Shown here: positions 41,785 through 50,697 of the stretch, piece by piece
Numbering within the stretch: the first letter of the stretch is position 1
Layout: every line of letters begins with the position of its first letter
NCBI GenBank assembly: GCA_030427905.1
Contig: JAUICL010000009.1
Location: forward strand, 1 to 64,000
Reading direction: 5' to 3'
DNA length: 64,000 bases
From: Bacteroidia bacterium
Lineage (GTDB): Bacteria > Bacteroidota > Bacteroidia > Flavobacteriales_D > Cryomorphaceae
The notes under the pieces: model-generated
The model's database searches: none
What the model saw: the letters and a program-made list of their open reading frames with translations, nothing else
What the model was told of the DNA's origin: nothing
Program-made: the position numbers and the translations under genes

Positions 41785-43932
41785 TTACTGCTTCACTTGT
41801 GCGGGCATATCAAGTGATTCAACCCCCATTTCGTGAAGTACGAATGACCAAACGTCAGCTCGCTCTTCCAATACTTTGCTCATCGGTTTTCCCGCTCCAT
41901 GGCCTGCATCGGTCTCGATTCTGATTAAAACGGGATTTGATCCGGCGTGGCTCGCCTGTAGCTTTGCTGCAAACTTGAATGAGTGTGCAGGAACTACGCG
42001 GTCATCGTGATCTCCAGTGGTAACCATAGTACTTGGGTATTCTACACCGGGCTTCAAGTTGTGTAGTGGAGAATAGGCGTGCAAATATTCGAATTCAGCT
42101 TTTGAACTATCGGCGCATCCATATTCGGGAATCCACCCTTTTCCGACAGTAAACTTGTGGAATCGCAACATATCGAGCACACCTACAGCAGGTAGAGCAA
42201 CTTTAAACAGCTCTGGTCGCTGGGTCATCGTCGCACCTACGAGAAGTCCTCCGTTTGACCCACCACTGATGGCTAGATAATCGGGGCTTGTGTATTTTTC
42301 ATCTATTAAGTACTCTGCAGCTGCAATAAAATCGTCGAATACATTTTGCTTTTTCTCTTTCATTCCGGCTTTGTGCCATTCTTCACCAAATTCGCCACCA
42401 CCGCGCAGACTTGGCACGGCATATACACCACCATTCTCTAAGAAGAAAATATTCGTTGGGCTGAAATAAGGTGAGAGACTTACATTGAATCCGCCGTACC
42501 CATATAGGAATGTTGGATTCTTTCCATTTAGCTCGATGCCCTTTTTATGAACGATGAACATGGGTACATCAGTGCCGTCTTTACTCTTGTACCAAACTTG
42601 TTTTGAAACGAAGTTTTCTGGGTCGAATTCGAGATCTGGTTTGTTGAAGAGCTTTGACTCTCCATTTTCGATGTCGTATTCAAAAATGGTAGATGGGTAT
42701 GTGAAAGACGAATAGGTGTAAAACAGTGTTTTATCTTCAAGCTTTCCGCTGAATCCACCAGCACTTCCCGGTCCAGGAAGTTCGATTTCTCTGATAGATG
42801 AACCGTCGTAATTCATTTGGAATACTTGTGATGTGGCGCTGTTCAGATATTCGGCGAAAAGGTAGCCACCACCTGTAGAAACATTGGTGAGCGTTTCATC
42901 CCGTTCTGGAATGAGCTCCACCCAATTTTCCTGTTGGTAGTTGTTAGGGTCTATGGCCACTACACGGTAGTTTGGCGCCCCTATGTCAGTAAGGGCAATG
43001 AGCTTACCGTTCTTGTGATCTACAATCGAAGTTTTATTGGCATAACCAGAGCAAATTTTGGTCAATGGGCCATCATTCTCCATGTCTTTCACAAATAGCT
43101 CGTAGCCATCAGTTCCCGAAGCGGCATACATTACCAAGTACTTATCGTCTTCGGTTATTCCACACCAGTGGTAAAGGTTTGGATCCTTCTCGTTTCGGTA
43201 GAACAGAACATCTTCTGATTGCGGTGTTCCCAATTTGTGGAAGTAAATGCTGTGGTCTTTGTTGTCGGCAGATAGCTCTGTGCCTGGTGCTGGCGCTGGG
43301 TACTTGCTGTAGTAGAACCCATCTTTCGTCCACGCAGCTCCGGTAAACTTCACCCATTTCAACTCGTCATCGAGTTTCGTGTTTGTGGCAATTTCGCGAA
43401 TGTAGACTTTAGACCAGTCGCTTCCCGCTTCTGACTCTGTGTACGCTAAGTATTTATCATCGAGCGAAGAGCCAAGAATATTGACAGAAACTGTTCCATC
43501 TTCTGATAGATTGTTGGGATCAATAAACACTTTTGGTTCGCCATCTTTTCCTTCTTGGAAATAGATGACCGATTGGTTTTGTAATCCATCATTCTTGGAG
43601 AAAAAGTAGTAGTCCCCAATTTTGCTTGGTGCAGAAATACGTGGATAGTTTACGAGTTCTTCCAGGCGTTTCAAGATTTGATTGCGGTAGGGGATCGCAC
43701 TCAGGTAGCCTTCGGTTACTTTGTTTTCTGCTTTGACCCACGCTTCGGTGTCTGATGCTGTGTCGTTTTCCAGCCAGCGATACTCATCGCTTACCAAGGT
43801 TCCAAAATAGTCTTTCTCGACTTGCTCTGTTCTTGTATCTGGGTATTGAATTGATGTAGATACTTTCATATCCTTATTGCCTCCGCATCCTGCCAAGAGG
43901 ATTCCGGCTGCTATTGCAACTTTAATGTTCAT
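41785..43932 (-). CDS. Prolyl oligopeptidase family serine peptidase (S9A) lipoprotein
   Basis: A 715-residue lipoprotein (lipobox LLAGC, cysteine 16). It has an N-terminal seven-blade propeller region and a C-terminal alpha/beta-hydrolase domain. The nucleophile S559 lies in ISGGSNGGLLVG, the aspartate in VTTGDHDDRVVPAHSF and the histidine in ETDAGHGAGKP. Family members cut short proline-containing peptides; an anchored form would act in the periplasm or on the cell surface. It is followed immediately by the DUF3810 gene. Confidence 0.95.
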   Translation of the reverse strand: MNIKVAIAAGILLAGCGGNKDMKVSTSIQYPDTRTEQVEKDYFGTLVSDEYRWLENDTASDTEAWVKAENKVTEGYLSAIPYRNQILKRLEELVNYPRISAPSKIGDYYFFSKNDGLQNQSVIYFQEGKDGEPKVFIDPNNLSEDGTVSVNILGSSLDDKYLAYTESEAGSDWSKVYIREIATNTKLDDELKWVKFTGAAWTKDGFYYSKYPAPAPGTELSADNKDHSIYFHKLGTPQSEDVLFYRNEKDPNLYHWCGITEDDKYLVMYAASGTDGYELFVKDMENDGPLTKICSGYANKTSIVDHKNGKLIALTDIGAPNYRVVAIDPNNYQQENWVELIPERDETLTNVSTGGGYLFAEYLNSATSQVFQMNYDGSSIREIELPGPGSAGGFSGKLEDKTLFYTYSSFTYPSTIFEYDIENGESKLFNKPDLEFDPENFVSKQVWYKSKDGTDVPMFIVHKKGIELNGKNPTFLYGYGGFNVSLSPYFSPTNIFFLENGGVYAVPSLRGGGEFGEEWHKAGMKEKKQNVFDDFIAAAEYLIDEKYTSPDYLAISGGSNGGLLVGATMTQRPELFKVALPAVGVLDMLRFHKFTVGKGWIPEYGCADSSKAEFEYLHAYSPLHNLKPGVEYPSTMVTTGDHDDRVVPAHSFKFAAKLQASHAGSNPVLIRIETDAGHGAGKPMSKVLEERADVWSFVLHEMGVESLDMPAQVKQ

Positions 43933-44000
43933 GTTTGTTACTGGTATTGAAAACTACCAGGAAGTTGATTTCCTGTAGTGATGGTTTTAATAGACAATCT

Positions 44001-44333
44001 CTACCAAACTTCTCCATCGCTGGCATCCAGAATCAAAAGCGCTTCAGAGAGTTCTCCCATCGCTTTCAAATCGTTCTTTTGACGTGCCAGCACAGCACCT
44101 TTCTTGTACACTTCTATAGCGTGCTCAGTTTTACCCTGATCTTCAAGAAGTTTCCCGAGCTGATAGTAGGTAGGTAAGTACTCCGGATCCTGATCGACAA
44201 TTTTCTTGAAAATTTTAATCGCCTTCTTCGGCTCATCGTTGCTTTTGTGTTCGAGCGCAGCGGCATAATTCAAAAAGGTATCATCCGGATTCTTCTCCAA
44301 CATCTCAGCGATCAATTCCAACCTATTGCTCAT
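44001..44333 (-). CDS. Small tetratricopeptide-repeat protein
   Basis: A 110-residue soluble protein made of about two and a half TPR units (FLNYAAALEHKSNDEPKKAI, YLPTYYQLGKLLEDQGKTEH, DLKAMGELSEALLILDAS). No signal peptide. Such proteins mediate protein contacts; partner unknown. It has its own strong promoter and lies between the S9 peptidase and miaA genes. Confidence 0.85.
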   Translation of the reverse strand: MSNRLELIAEMLEKNPDDTFLNYAAALEHKSNDEPKKAIKIFKKIVDQDPEYLPTYYQLGKLLEDQGKTEHAIEVYKKGAVLARQKNDLKAMGELSEALLILDASDGEVW

Positions 44334-44380
44334 ATTCTACCTGTTTAGTAATCCTTTCTGGGGAATCCCTAGATTTCGAC

Positions 44381-44414
44381 CAAATTTACGGTATTCTATG
44401 AGCATTCATAGCAA
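44381..44414 (-). promoter_or_regulatory. Sigma-A promoter of the TPR gene
   Basis: On the minus strand, TTG (44414-44412), 23 bases, then TAAATTTG (44388-44381), both exact to the Bacteroidota consensus; 47 bases upstream of the ATG. Confidence 0.6.
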
Positions 44415-44465
44415 TTTCGCACCCTGAAAATTACAAGTTTTCAAAACTTGTTGAAAAGTCCCAAA

Positions 44466-45404
44466 TTATTCTGCCCGCCGCATTTTTTCCGCGACCCAAC
44501 GGCATACTTTTTCAGAGTCACCTGCTTCAAACCAATGCACACCATCGGTTTTTCGCAGCCATGTAAGTTGCCTTTTTGCGTATCGACGAGAGTTTCTTTT
44601 GATCAGCTCAATAGACTCTTCAAGCGTTTGCTCATTTCTGAAGAAGGGGAATAGCTCTTGATACCCCACAGTTTGAAGGGCCTGACTGCCTTCGAATTTT
44701 AAAACCGAACGGGCTTCTTCAACTAATCCCGCTTCGATCATTTGATGTACTCGCTGGTCAATAGTCTTGTACAGTTGGGATCGGTCTCTATTCAAACCGA
44801 TGATTATCGGATAGAATGATCGCTTTTTGGAAGAACGCGATTGTTGCTTTGATACGGGAAGGCCTGTCAGTTCGATAATTTCAAGCGCTCTGATGACGCG
44901 CACAGGATTCTGTATATCGGCTTTCTCAGCGTATTCTGGATCAAGTTGCCTAAGCTCATTGAGCAGTGGTTCGAGTCCATCTGTTTCAAAACGCCGATTG
45001 AGTTGGGTTCTGATTTTCTCGTCTGATGGCAGATTGTCCAAGCCTTCAATAAGTGCTTTTATGTAGAGCCCCGAACCGCCTACTACCACGGGCAGTTTTC
45101 CCCGAGCATGTATGGACTCGATGCACGCAATACCATCTGCTTCAAATTTGCCGGCCGTGTATGATTCTGAGATGGAAAGACTATCGATAAAGTGATGTGG
45201 AATACCATCCATTTCAGTTTTGGTCACTTTGGCGGTACCAATCGAAAGCTCCTTGTAAAACTGCCGTGAATCAGCTGATATTATTTCGCCATTGAATTGC
45301 TTAGCTAACAGGATTGAAAGGGCTGTCTTGCCCACTGCGGTGGGACCACAGACGAATACAACTGGAAATTTATCTCCGTATGGATCAGTACTCGATTGAG
45401 TCAT
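44466..45404 (-). CDS. miaA: tRNA dimethylallyltransferase
   Basis: A 312-residue enzyme that adds a dimethylallyl group to A37 of tRNAs reading U-starting codons. The ATP loop is GPTAVGKT at residues 20-27, and further family motifs are ISADSRQFYKELSIGTAK, DGIPHHFID, VVVGGSGLYIKAL and the C-terminal RNSRRYAKRQLTWLRK. Start chosen at 45404 because upstream residues do not match. It overlaps the end of the pRiA4b-like gene by 20 bases and is therefore likely coupled to it. No hfq or mutL partner is seen. Confidence 0.96.
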   Translation of the reverse strand: MTQSSTDPYGDKFPVVFVCGPTAVGKTALSILLAKQFNGEIISADSRQFYKELSIGTAKVTKTEMDGIPHHFIDSLSISESYTAGKFEADGIACIESIHARGKLPVVVGGSGLYIKALIEGLDNLPSDEKIRTQLNRRFETDGLEPLLNELRQLDPEYAEKADIQNPVRVIRALEIIELTGLPVSKQQSRSSKKRSFYPIIIGLNRDRSQLYKTIDQRVHQMIEAGLVEEARSVLKFEGSQALQTVGYQELFPFFRNEQTLEESIELIKRNSRRYAKRQLTWLRKTDGVHWFEAGDSEKVCRWVAEKMRRAE

Positions 45405-45918
45405 CAAAGGATTCAAATCGATTATCGTCATCAATATCGAACTCCGAATCAAAAAGGGGATCTGATTCGTCCAATTCGATTTTCATGGCTCCTGCTTCAT
45501 CTATTGAGTCTTCGGCTGGAGCATCGCCTACAAGAAGGGTAACTTTCGGTAGGCCTGAGTCATCGGTTGCATCCATGATCGAGGTGAGCTCAACGTAGAA
45601 AATCCAAAGCTTCATAAAGTCATAAACGTAGAGAAGACGATCTCCACTGTCTCCAACTATGTCGTTGAGAGCCATTTCGTCCATGAGCTTTACCGGATCT
45701 TGATCTGGGTCGGCCATGATGTCCATCAAAGTGATTTCTTCTCCCTTTTCCCATTCTTCGTCGCTCACATAAAATGAAGCCATCTCCATTCCCGAAAAAG
45801 AAAAAGCTTCGATAATGGTGTTGTGAAGTTCTAAGAAAGTAGACTTTTCTGAAATCTGGATGTCGCGAAAAACCCCATCTACATTATCTATCAGCACGCG
45901 AAATTGAAAAACCTTCAT
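45385..45918 (-). CDS. Plasmid pRiA4b ORF-3-like (PF07929) protein
   Basis: A 177-residue acidic cytoplasmic protein. N-terminal pattern FQFRVLIDNVDGVFRDIQIS then LELHNTIIEAFSFSGMEMASFYVSDEEW and a central LLYVYDFMKLWIFYVELTSI match the pRiA4b ORF-3 family, originally named from a plasmid. Function unknown. The C-terminal 45 residues are strongly acidic (DSEFDIDDDNRFESFDDS). The stop lies inside miaA. A perfect -7 box lies 18 bases upstream. Confidence 0.85.
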   Translation of the reverse strand: MKVFQFRVLIDNVDGVFRDIQISEKSTFLELHNTIIEAFSFSGMEMASFYVSDEEWEKGEEITLMDIMADPDQDPVKLMDEMALNDIVGDSGDRLLYVYDFMKLWIFYVELTSIMDATDDSGLPKVTLLVGDAPAEDSIDEAGAMKIELDESDPLFDSEFDIDDDNRFESFDDSIEY

Positions 45919-45935
45919 AACCTAATTTGAAACGG

Positions 45936-45943
45936 CAAAAATA
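45936..45943 (-). promoter_or_regulatory. -7 box of the pRiA4b-like/miaA operon
   Basis: TATTTTTG on the minus strand matches TAnnTTTG exactly; no TTG at the usual distance. Confidence 0.4.
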
Positions 45944-45954
45944 GTGATTATCCA

Positions 45955-45991
45955 GCTGAAAAAAAGAAAGGGAAGCGCGCGGCTTCCCTTT
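45955..45991 (-). terminator. Intrinsic terminator of the metalloprotease gene
   Basis: AAAGGGAAGC / GCTTCCCTTT hairpin with a T-rich stretch on the minus-strand side, 22 bases past the stop. Confidence 0.85.
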
Positions 45992-46012
45992 TCACAATTT
46001 TAAGGGTCTAGA

Positions 46013-48586
46013 CTAAGCGTCCTTGGCTTCTTTCACAATCTGTCTCAAATGTGCTTTGTGCGCTTTAGATAGGGTGTTTCCAGCGCCATTCTTGGCCATT
46101 TGGTCAATTCTATTCAGTTCGTACAAGGCCATTGACCGGGCTACGTGATCGTACTTTTTATCGTTGATAATTTTGCCCATGCGCGTTGTGTATTCCACCT
46201 GTAGATTCTGTCGCATATTGTTGACATTTCCAGCTATGTCTGCCTTGAATACGGCATTGGTCAGTGATGTCCAGTAGGTGTCTAATCCATACTCGTTTCC
46301 ATAATATGTTGAGTTGGATATTCGGCGTACCACATTGGGGTTGAGCAGGTGATTTAAACATCCCGCCTGCATTCTAAGGATGCGGTCGCCAATTTTGGGG
46401 TCTTCTCCATTTCTAGGTTGGCTAAATCCACGACGCTGTACTTGAAGATGCGCGTAGAGCTCTTCGGAGGTGGTGAATGCATCGGGTGCAAAGGCGTATT
46501 TCGCCAACGCATCCATGGCCGCTTTTTGTTTGGTCGCTTCTACAGGGGTGAAGGCTGGGCCTTGATTACCTGATTGCCCTACCATAGCTCGATTGATGTG
46601 AACTCCACCAATCTGACGAGTCATGATTGCTATTTGGCGGCCATACTCTCCGCTGAGCGAGAGGTAAGCATCGAGCAAGGTTTGATACGACTCACCTTCT
46701 TTGCTGTACTTGGCCAGAATACCCGGCAATATTTCATTCACCAATTCAATACGCTCTGTAGCATAGGCTACTGGATCATCAGTCAGGTCGTATATGTTGA
46801 TATCCGGATCAATTCCCTTTCCGGGCGAACGCATATCATCTCCATCGTTTCCATAGGCGAGCTGGTGCTCGGTAGATCGGGATAAGATGGTTTCGAGTCT
46901 TTTTGACTCCGCTTCAGGATCAGAAAGGGCAGGGCTGTAGCCATACTCAATGACCCATAAATCATATGGTCCTGGACTGTCGTCGTAGTATTTTGTGGCA
47001 AGTTCGGGATTGGCGGCATAGTTTACTGCCGGGTACTCCATCACCGAATTGCAAAGCCCTTTCTCTTCGACAATCGCCGGATTGTGAATTTCTTCCATGG
47101 TGAGTAGGGTAGATGCGCGCATGTTGTGGGTAAGTCCGAGGGTATGTCCTATCTCATGTAGGATAAGGCGGTACAAGGTTTCTTGAACGAATTTTTCTTT
47201 GGCCGCATCTCCTGCATTTTGAGCGTCCATCGCAGTCAGTCCGAAAACCATATTTTGATTCATCACATCGCCCATCATGCAGTAGGCGTGATCGTCATCA
47301 GAGTGGTCGTGCTCTTCAAAGCTTGCGTATCCCGCTTTTTCAAATGTTTCCTTTCTGAACAATCGCTTAGCCACTACCTGATATTCTAGCATGATGTCGG
47401 CACCGAGAATTTCACCAGTTCGAGGGTTTACAAAACTAGGTCCATAGCCACCGAAAGGCGGTTGCGGAGAAGATGTCCATCGCAGCACATTGTACCGTAT
47501 ATCACCAGCGTCCCAATCTGCTGTGTCGGGCTGAATTTTTACTTGAAAGGCGTTTTTGAACCCGGCCTTTTCAAAGGCTTCATTCCAGCGCTCTCCAGCT
47601 TCTTTAATAATGGGGCGAAACTCTTCCGGAGTTGTGTTTTCAATCCAATAGACAATTGGCTCTACGGGTTCTGAAATGGCTTGACTCGGGTCTTTTTTGA
47701 CCAGATTCCACCTGTGAATCATGTCGCGATACGGTGTCGATTCAAAGGAAGTCATGTCGTTGACGGTTGTCATGAAGTAGCCAATTCTCGGATCATCTCT
47801 GCGAGGTTGGAAGTCGTTGTCTGGAACTTCGATCAAACTATGTTGGTACTTCACTGTGATAAAACGCGGATCGGTGACAGCCGCAGAACCGAACTTTTGT
47901 GGATTCGGATTTTCATAGACGTAGTCTACAATGATGTCAGTGTTTTCCGGATAGTTTCGTATTTGGTCAACCTTCGACTTTGATTTGCTAAGTTTTCCGA
48001 GCATTCCGGGAGGGGACCCTTTGCGCGTAGGACGCTTCACCATTTGAAAATTCTCGGATTTAAAAATATCATCTCCGCTCACAAGAATCACTCCAGTCGA
48101 ATCTTGAGTTGCCTTGATTTTTAGTTTCGCCAAGACCGGATTGTTGATGTTGGCGTGCGCGGCTTTGCTTATGGCGTTCGCTTCATCAAAATAGTACTTC
48201 GTATTTTGCCCAACAATCTCCACGTGATCATAGGACTTTTGGAAAGTCACAATTTTCGACCCTCTGTATCCTCCACGGAAATAGCCAGCGTCCAACACCC
48301 CGTTTTCCACATACGAGAAGTAAATGAACTCTTTGTTCAGCTGATCAGGACTTATGGCCAGATATGTTTCTCCCGTTGTAGTGTCTCGCATCATATCAAA
48401 AAGTCCTTCAAACTGGATGCAGTTTTTAGCAACTTTGTCGAAGTCTGATTTTTCTTTCGGAGCGGGCGCTTCTTCCTGTCCTTTTTTCTTCTTTTTTTTC
48501 TTTTGAGCCATGGCTTGGTCGGGAAGTGCTACTACAAGTGCAGCACAAAAACCGATGGCCAAAACTTTTCTCAAGGGTTTATTCAT
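46013..48586 (-). CDS. Zinc-dependent metalloprotease (DUF5117/DUF4953 type)
   Basis: An 857-residue exported protein. Signal peptide ends near LPDQAMA, followed immediately by a run of seven lysines. The metzincin-like zinc motif HEIGHTLGLTH (H477, E478, H481, H487) sits in the middle, preceded by FVNPRTGEILGADIMLEYQV and followed by the conserved NSVMEYPAVNYA methionine-turn region. This is the Bacteroidota DUF5117/DUF4953 family, presumed secreted zinc peptidases. The start at 48586 gives a proper signal; an extension to 48628 would not. Confidence 0.9.
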   Translation of the reverse strand: MNKPLRKVLAIGFCAALVVALPDQAMAQKKKKKKKGQEEAPAPKEKSDFDKVAKNCIQFEGLFDMMRDTTTGETYLAISPDQLNKEFIYFSYVENGVLDAGYFRGGYRGSKIVTFQKSYDHVEIVGQNTKYYFDEANAISKAAHANINNPVLAKLKIKATQDSTGVILVSGDDIFKSENFQMVKRPTRKGSPPGMLGKLSKSKSKVDQIRNYPENTDIIVDYVYENPNPQKFGSAAVTDPRFITVKYQHSLIEVPDNDFQPRRDDPRIGYFMTTVNDMTSFESTPYRDMIHRWNLVKKDPSQAISEPVEPIVYWIENTTPEEFRPIIKEAGERWNEAFEKAGFKNAFQVKIQPDTADWDAGDIRYNVLRWTSSPQPPFGGYGPSFVNPRTGEILGADIMLEYQVVAKRLFRKETFEKAGYASFEEHDHSDDDHAYCMMGDVMNQNMVFGLTAMDAQNAGDAAKEKFVQETLYRLILHEIGHTLGLTHNMRASTLLTMEEIHNPAIVEEKGLCNSVMEYPAVNYAANPELATKYYDDSPGPYDLWVIEYGYSPALSDPEAESKRLETILSRSTEHQLAYGNDGDDMRSPGKGIDPDINIYDLTDDPVAYATERIELVNEILPGILAKYSKEGESYQTLLDAYLSLSGEYGRQIAIMTRQIGGVHINRAMVGQSGNQGPAFTPVEATKQKAAMDALAKYAFAPDAFTTSEELYAHLQVQRRGFSQPRNGEDPKIGDRILRMQAGCLNHLLNPNVVRRISNSTYYGNEYGLDTYWTSLTNAVFKADIAGNVNNMRQNLQVEYTTRMGKIINDKKYDHVARSMALYELNRIDQMAKNGAGNTLSKAHKAHLRQIVKEAKDA

Positions 48587-48617
48587 AGTCTTAAACGGTA
48601 TAATTGTTTTGGTATGC

Positions 48618-49535
48618 TTATAAAGCATGAACCAAAATGGAATTTTCTAATTCGATGGGAATGGTCATTCCCTCGGGAATTTGAAAGCTTGGAGCTATCT
48701 CCATTCGGCCTTCAATCTCGTCATTTAGCTCGGCTTCTATTACCCACCCCGTGCTAACTTCAAAGGCCATTCGGCCTTTTCGATGACCTTTCAAGGTGTA
48801 GGTGGCATTCATTCCGTCTAGGTTCATCGTATTGTTCTCATAATCGGTTTTAACACTTGAGTTAACATCCAAAATGCCAATGCCGTCTTTAATCTCTGTT
48901 AGTGTGTATTGATTCTCGAGAATGATCGGTAGGCCCGTTGGAGTGTATTGTGTGTTGGTCCAGGAGTCACCGATATTCACCACGGTATCGGGCCAAATTT
49001 GGGTCACCATTTCTAGGTTTTTTGCTAGCCCATTGTCCCCAAAGCTCTCAGAGTATTGCTTGGCATAAACTTCGGCTATCCCTGATGCCGACACCGTGGC
49101 CGCTTTCACTATTCCCTCCAGTTTATATACTTCGCGAATAAAACCTGCCGAGTCAATAGATGCTTGAAAGGGTTTTTTGACGATTTGGCTTAGAATGACA
49201 GATGTGGGATCCACTTTTCTCAATCGATTGGTGTCTGAGTGCACAATCAATATATGCTCTCCCTGCCTGGTCTCCATTGTTATCTCATCGTAGGTCAGAT
49301 CATAAAGTGGCACCCCTTTCCCATCTCTCTTACCGCTTGGTATAAGGGTGGTGGTGACCGATGCCAATTGAGCGTTTTCTGATTTAACTCCTTCTACAGT
49401 TTGCTTCGTGATTGTCGTAATCACAGTGCGTTGCTTGTATGGCTTTCTTGGAAGCAATTCAAATTTCAAGACGTACCCTTCAATGAGTAGAAGGGAAAAT
49501 ACAGCAATGACCGAAAGTTTGATGTAGTTTATCAT
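48618..49535 (-). CDS. DUF6263-type exported protein
   Basis: A 305-residue protein with one N-terminal hydrophobic segment (LSVIAVFSLLLIEGYVL), either a signal or an anchor. The body is beta-rich (QTVEGVKSENAQLASVTTTL; VVNIGDSWTNTQYTPTGLPI; GRMAFEVSTGWVIEAELND; EIEGRMEI). This pattern resembles DUF6263, a Bacteroidota lipoprotein-like family of unknown function. It lies directly upstream of the metalloprotease gene (31 bases) and is co-directional, so they may be one operon. Confidence 0.75.
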   Translation of the reverse strand: MINYIKLSVIAVFSLLLIEGYVLKFELLPRKPYKQRTVITTITKQTVEGVKSENAQLASVTTTLIPSGKRDGKGVPLYDLTYDEITMETRQGEHILIVHSDTNRLRKVDPTSVILSQIVKKPFQASIDSAGFIREVYKLEGIVKAATVSASGIAEVYAKQYSESFGDNGLAKNLEMVTQIWPDTVVNIGDSWTNTQYTPTGLPIILENQYTLTEIKDGIGILDVNSSVKTDYENNTMNLDGMNATYTLKGHRKGRMAFEVSTGWVIEAELNDEIEGRMEIAPSFQIPEGMTIPIELENSILVHAL

Positions 49536-49714
49536 GGGCGTTGAACTCGGTGAAAATAAGAAAAGCCATTCAGAATCTTGAATTGATCGGAATGCATGCC
49601 TAAAATTGATTTTATGCAGATGGAAAATAGCCAACCTGCTATAGTTTTAGGGCACAAGGCTCAATGGCCCTTTATTCCTGTCAAATTTTCTTTAGTTTTA
49701 ATGAAAATTATCAC

Positions 49715-50170
49715 ATGCGTATAGAAGCTAATACCGTTGAAGAGTACTTAAAAGCTGTTCCTGAAGAACGAAAGGAAGCTTTCAATAAATTGCGACAAAC
49801 TATTGTCGATCATATTCCAGATGGTTTTGAAGAATGCATTAATTACGGAATGATTGGTTATGTGGTGCCACATTCCACCTACCCACAAGGGTACCATGTG
49901 ACGCCAGAATTGCCTTTGCCATTCTGCAATATTGCAGTCCAGAAGAATTTTATTGGCTTCTATCATTCGGGAATCTATGGGTCTCCCGAGCTTTCAGCAT
50001 GGTTTGCCTCAGAATACGCTAAAGCTGCTAAGTACAAGTTGGATATGGGAAAAAGCTGTGTTCGCTTAAAACGCAACGACGATATTCCTTACGAGCTTAT
50101 AGGTAGGCTAATGGAGAAAATCACAGTAGATGATTGGATTCAAATCTATGAGAAGAACGTGAAGCGTTAA
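49715..50170 (+). CDS. DUF1801 domain protein
   Basis: A 151-residue cytoplasmic protein of the YdhG/DUF1801 fold: TVEEYLKAVPEERKEAFNKL, then IPDGFEECINYGMIGYVVPH and the central NIAVQKNFIGFYHSGIYG, ending in SCVRLKRNDDIPYELIGRL. The family is related to frataxin-like folds and has no established activity. The start is the ATG at 49715. Confidence 0.9.
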   Translation: MRIEANTVEEYLKAVPEERKEAFNKLRQTIVDHIPDGFEECINYGMIGYVVPHSTYPQGYHVTPELPLPFCNIAVQKNFIGFYHSGIYGSPELSAWFASEYAKAAKYKLDMGKSCVRLKRNDDIPYELIGRLMEKITVDDWIQIYEKNVKR

Positions 50171-50317
50171 ATAGAAGACTAAAGTCGATTGGCATAGGCC
50201 CCAACTTATTTGTCTTGTTGATATTCTTGACAAGGAAATAATATTTTATTATTTTAGCTGCCTGAGCTAGCACGAGTGAAGTTAAATTCAGGAATAGTTA
50301 AATGTGAGACACATTTC

Positions 50318-50578
50318 ATGCAAGAAGAATTAATTGAAATTCGAGACGGGATTATTGTCAAGAGTGGGGACATCCAAGAAGTTCAAGCAGCCTATTTTAG
50401 AATCAACATTGGTTATATAGAACTCTGCGAGTCAAACCAAAAAATCACCTACTTGTCTTCATCGAGGTATGACCAGATGATGGAGCGATACGGAAAAAGC
50501 GGTGATGTTCGAAGGGCAAGAAAACTCCTTGAAAAGCGGGTCACTGATATTCTGAATTGCATCAAACATTCAAATTAA
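50318..50578 (+). CDS. Hypothetical small protein
   Basis: An 86-residue protein from the ATG at 50318 (100 residues if a GTG at 50276 is used). No signal peptide or motif recognised. Composition is ordinary, with a beta-rich first half (ELIEIRDGIIVKSGDIQEVQ; IELCESNQKITYL) and a helical end (RARKLLEKRVTDILN). The upstream 100 bases are AT-rich. Coding potential appears real but not strong. Confidence 0.5.
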   Translation: MQEELIEIRDGIIVKSGDIQEVQAAYFRINIGYIELCESNQKITYLSSSRYDQMMERYGKSGDVRRARKLLEKRVTDILNCIKHSN

Positions 50579-50666
50579 TAAAGCTGTATCGCTCTCAATT
50601 TTTGTTAAGTAAAACGATTTCAGGTTTCATCCTAATCTAGGCGAGTTTCCGGTTCTCCAATTCTCC

Positions 50667-50674
50667 TATCTTTG
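50667..50674 (+). promoter_or_regulatory. -7 box of the DPP III gene
   Basis: TATCTTTG, exact match to TAnnTTTG, 23 bases before the ATG. Confidence 0.45.
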
Positions 50675-50697
50675 GGCTTTTCAAATCAATTATACCC

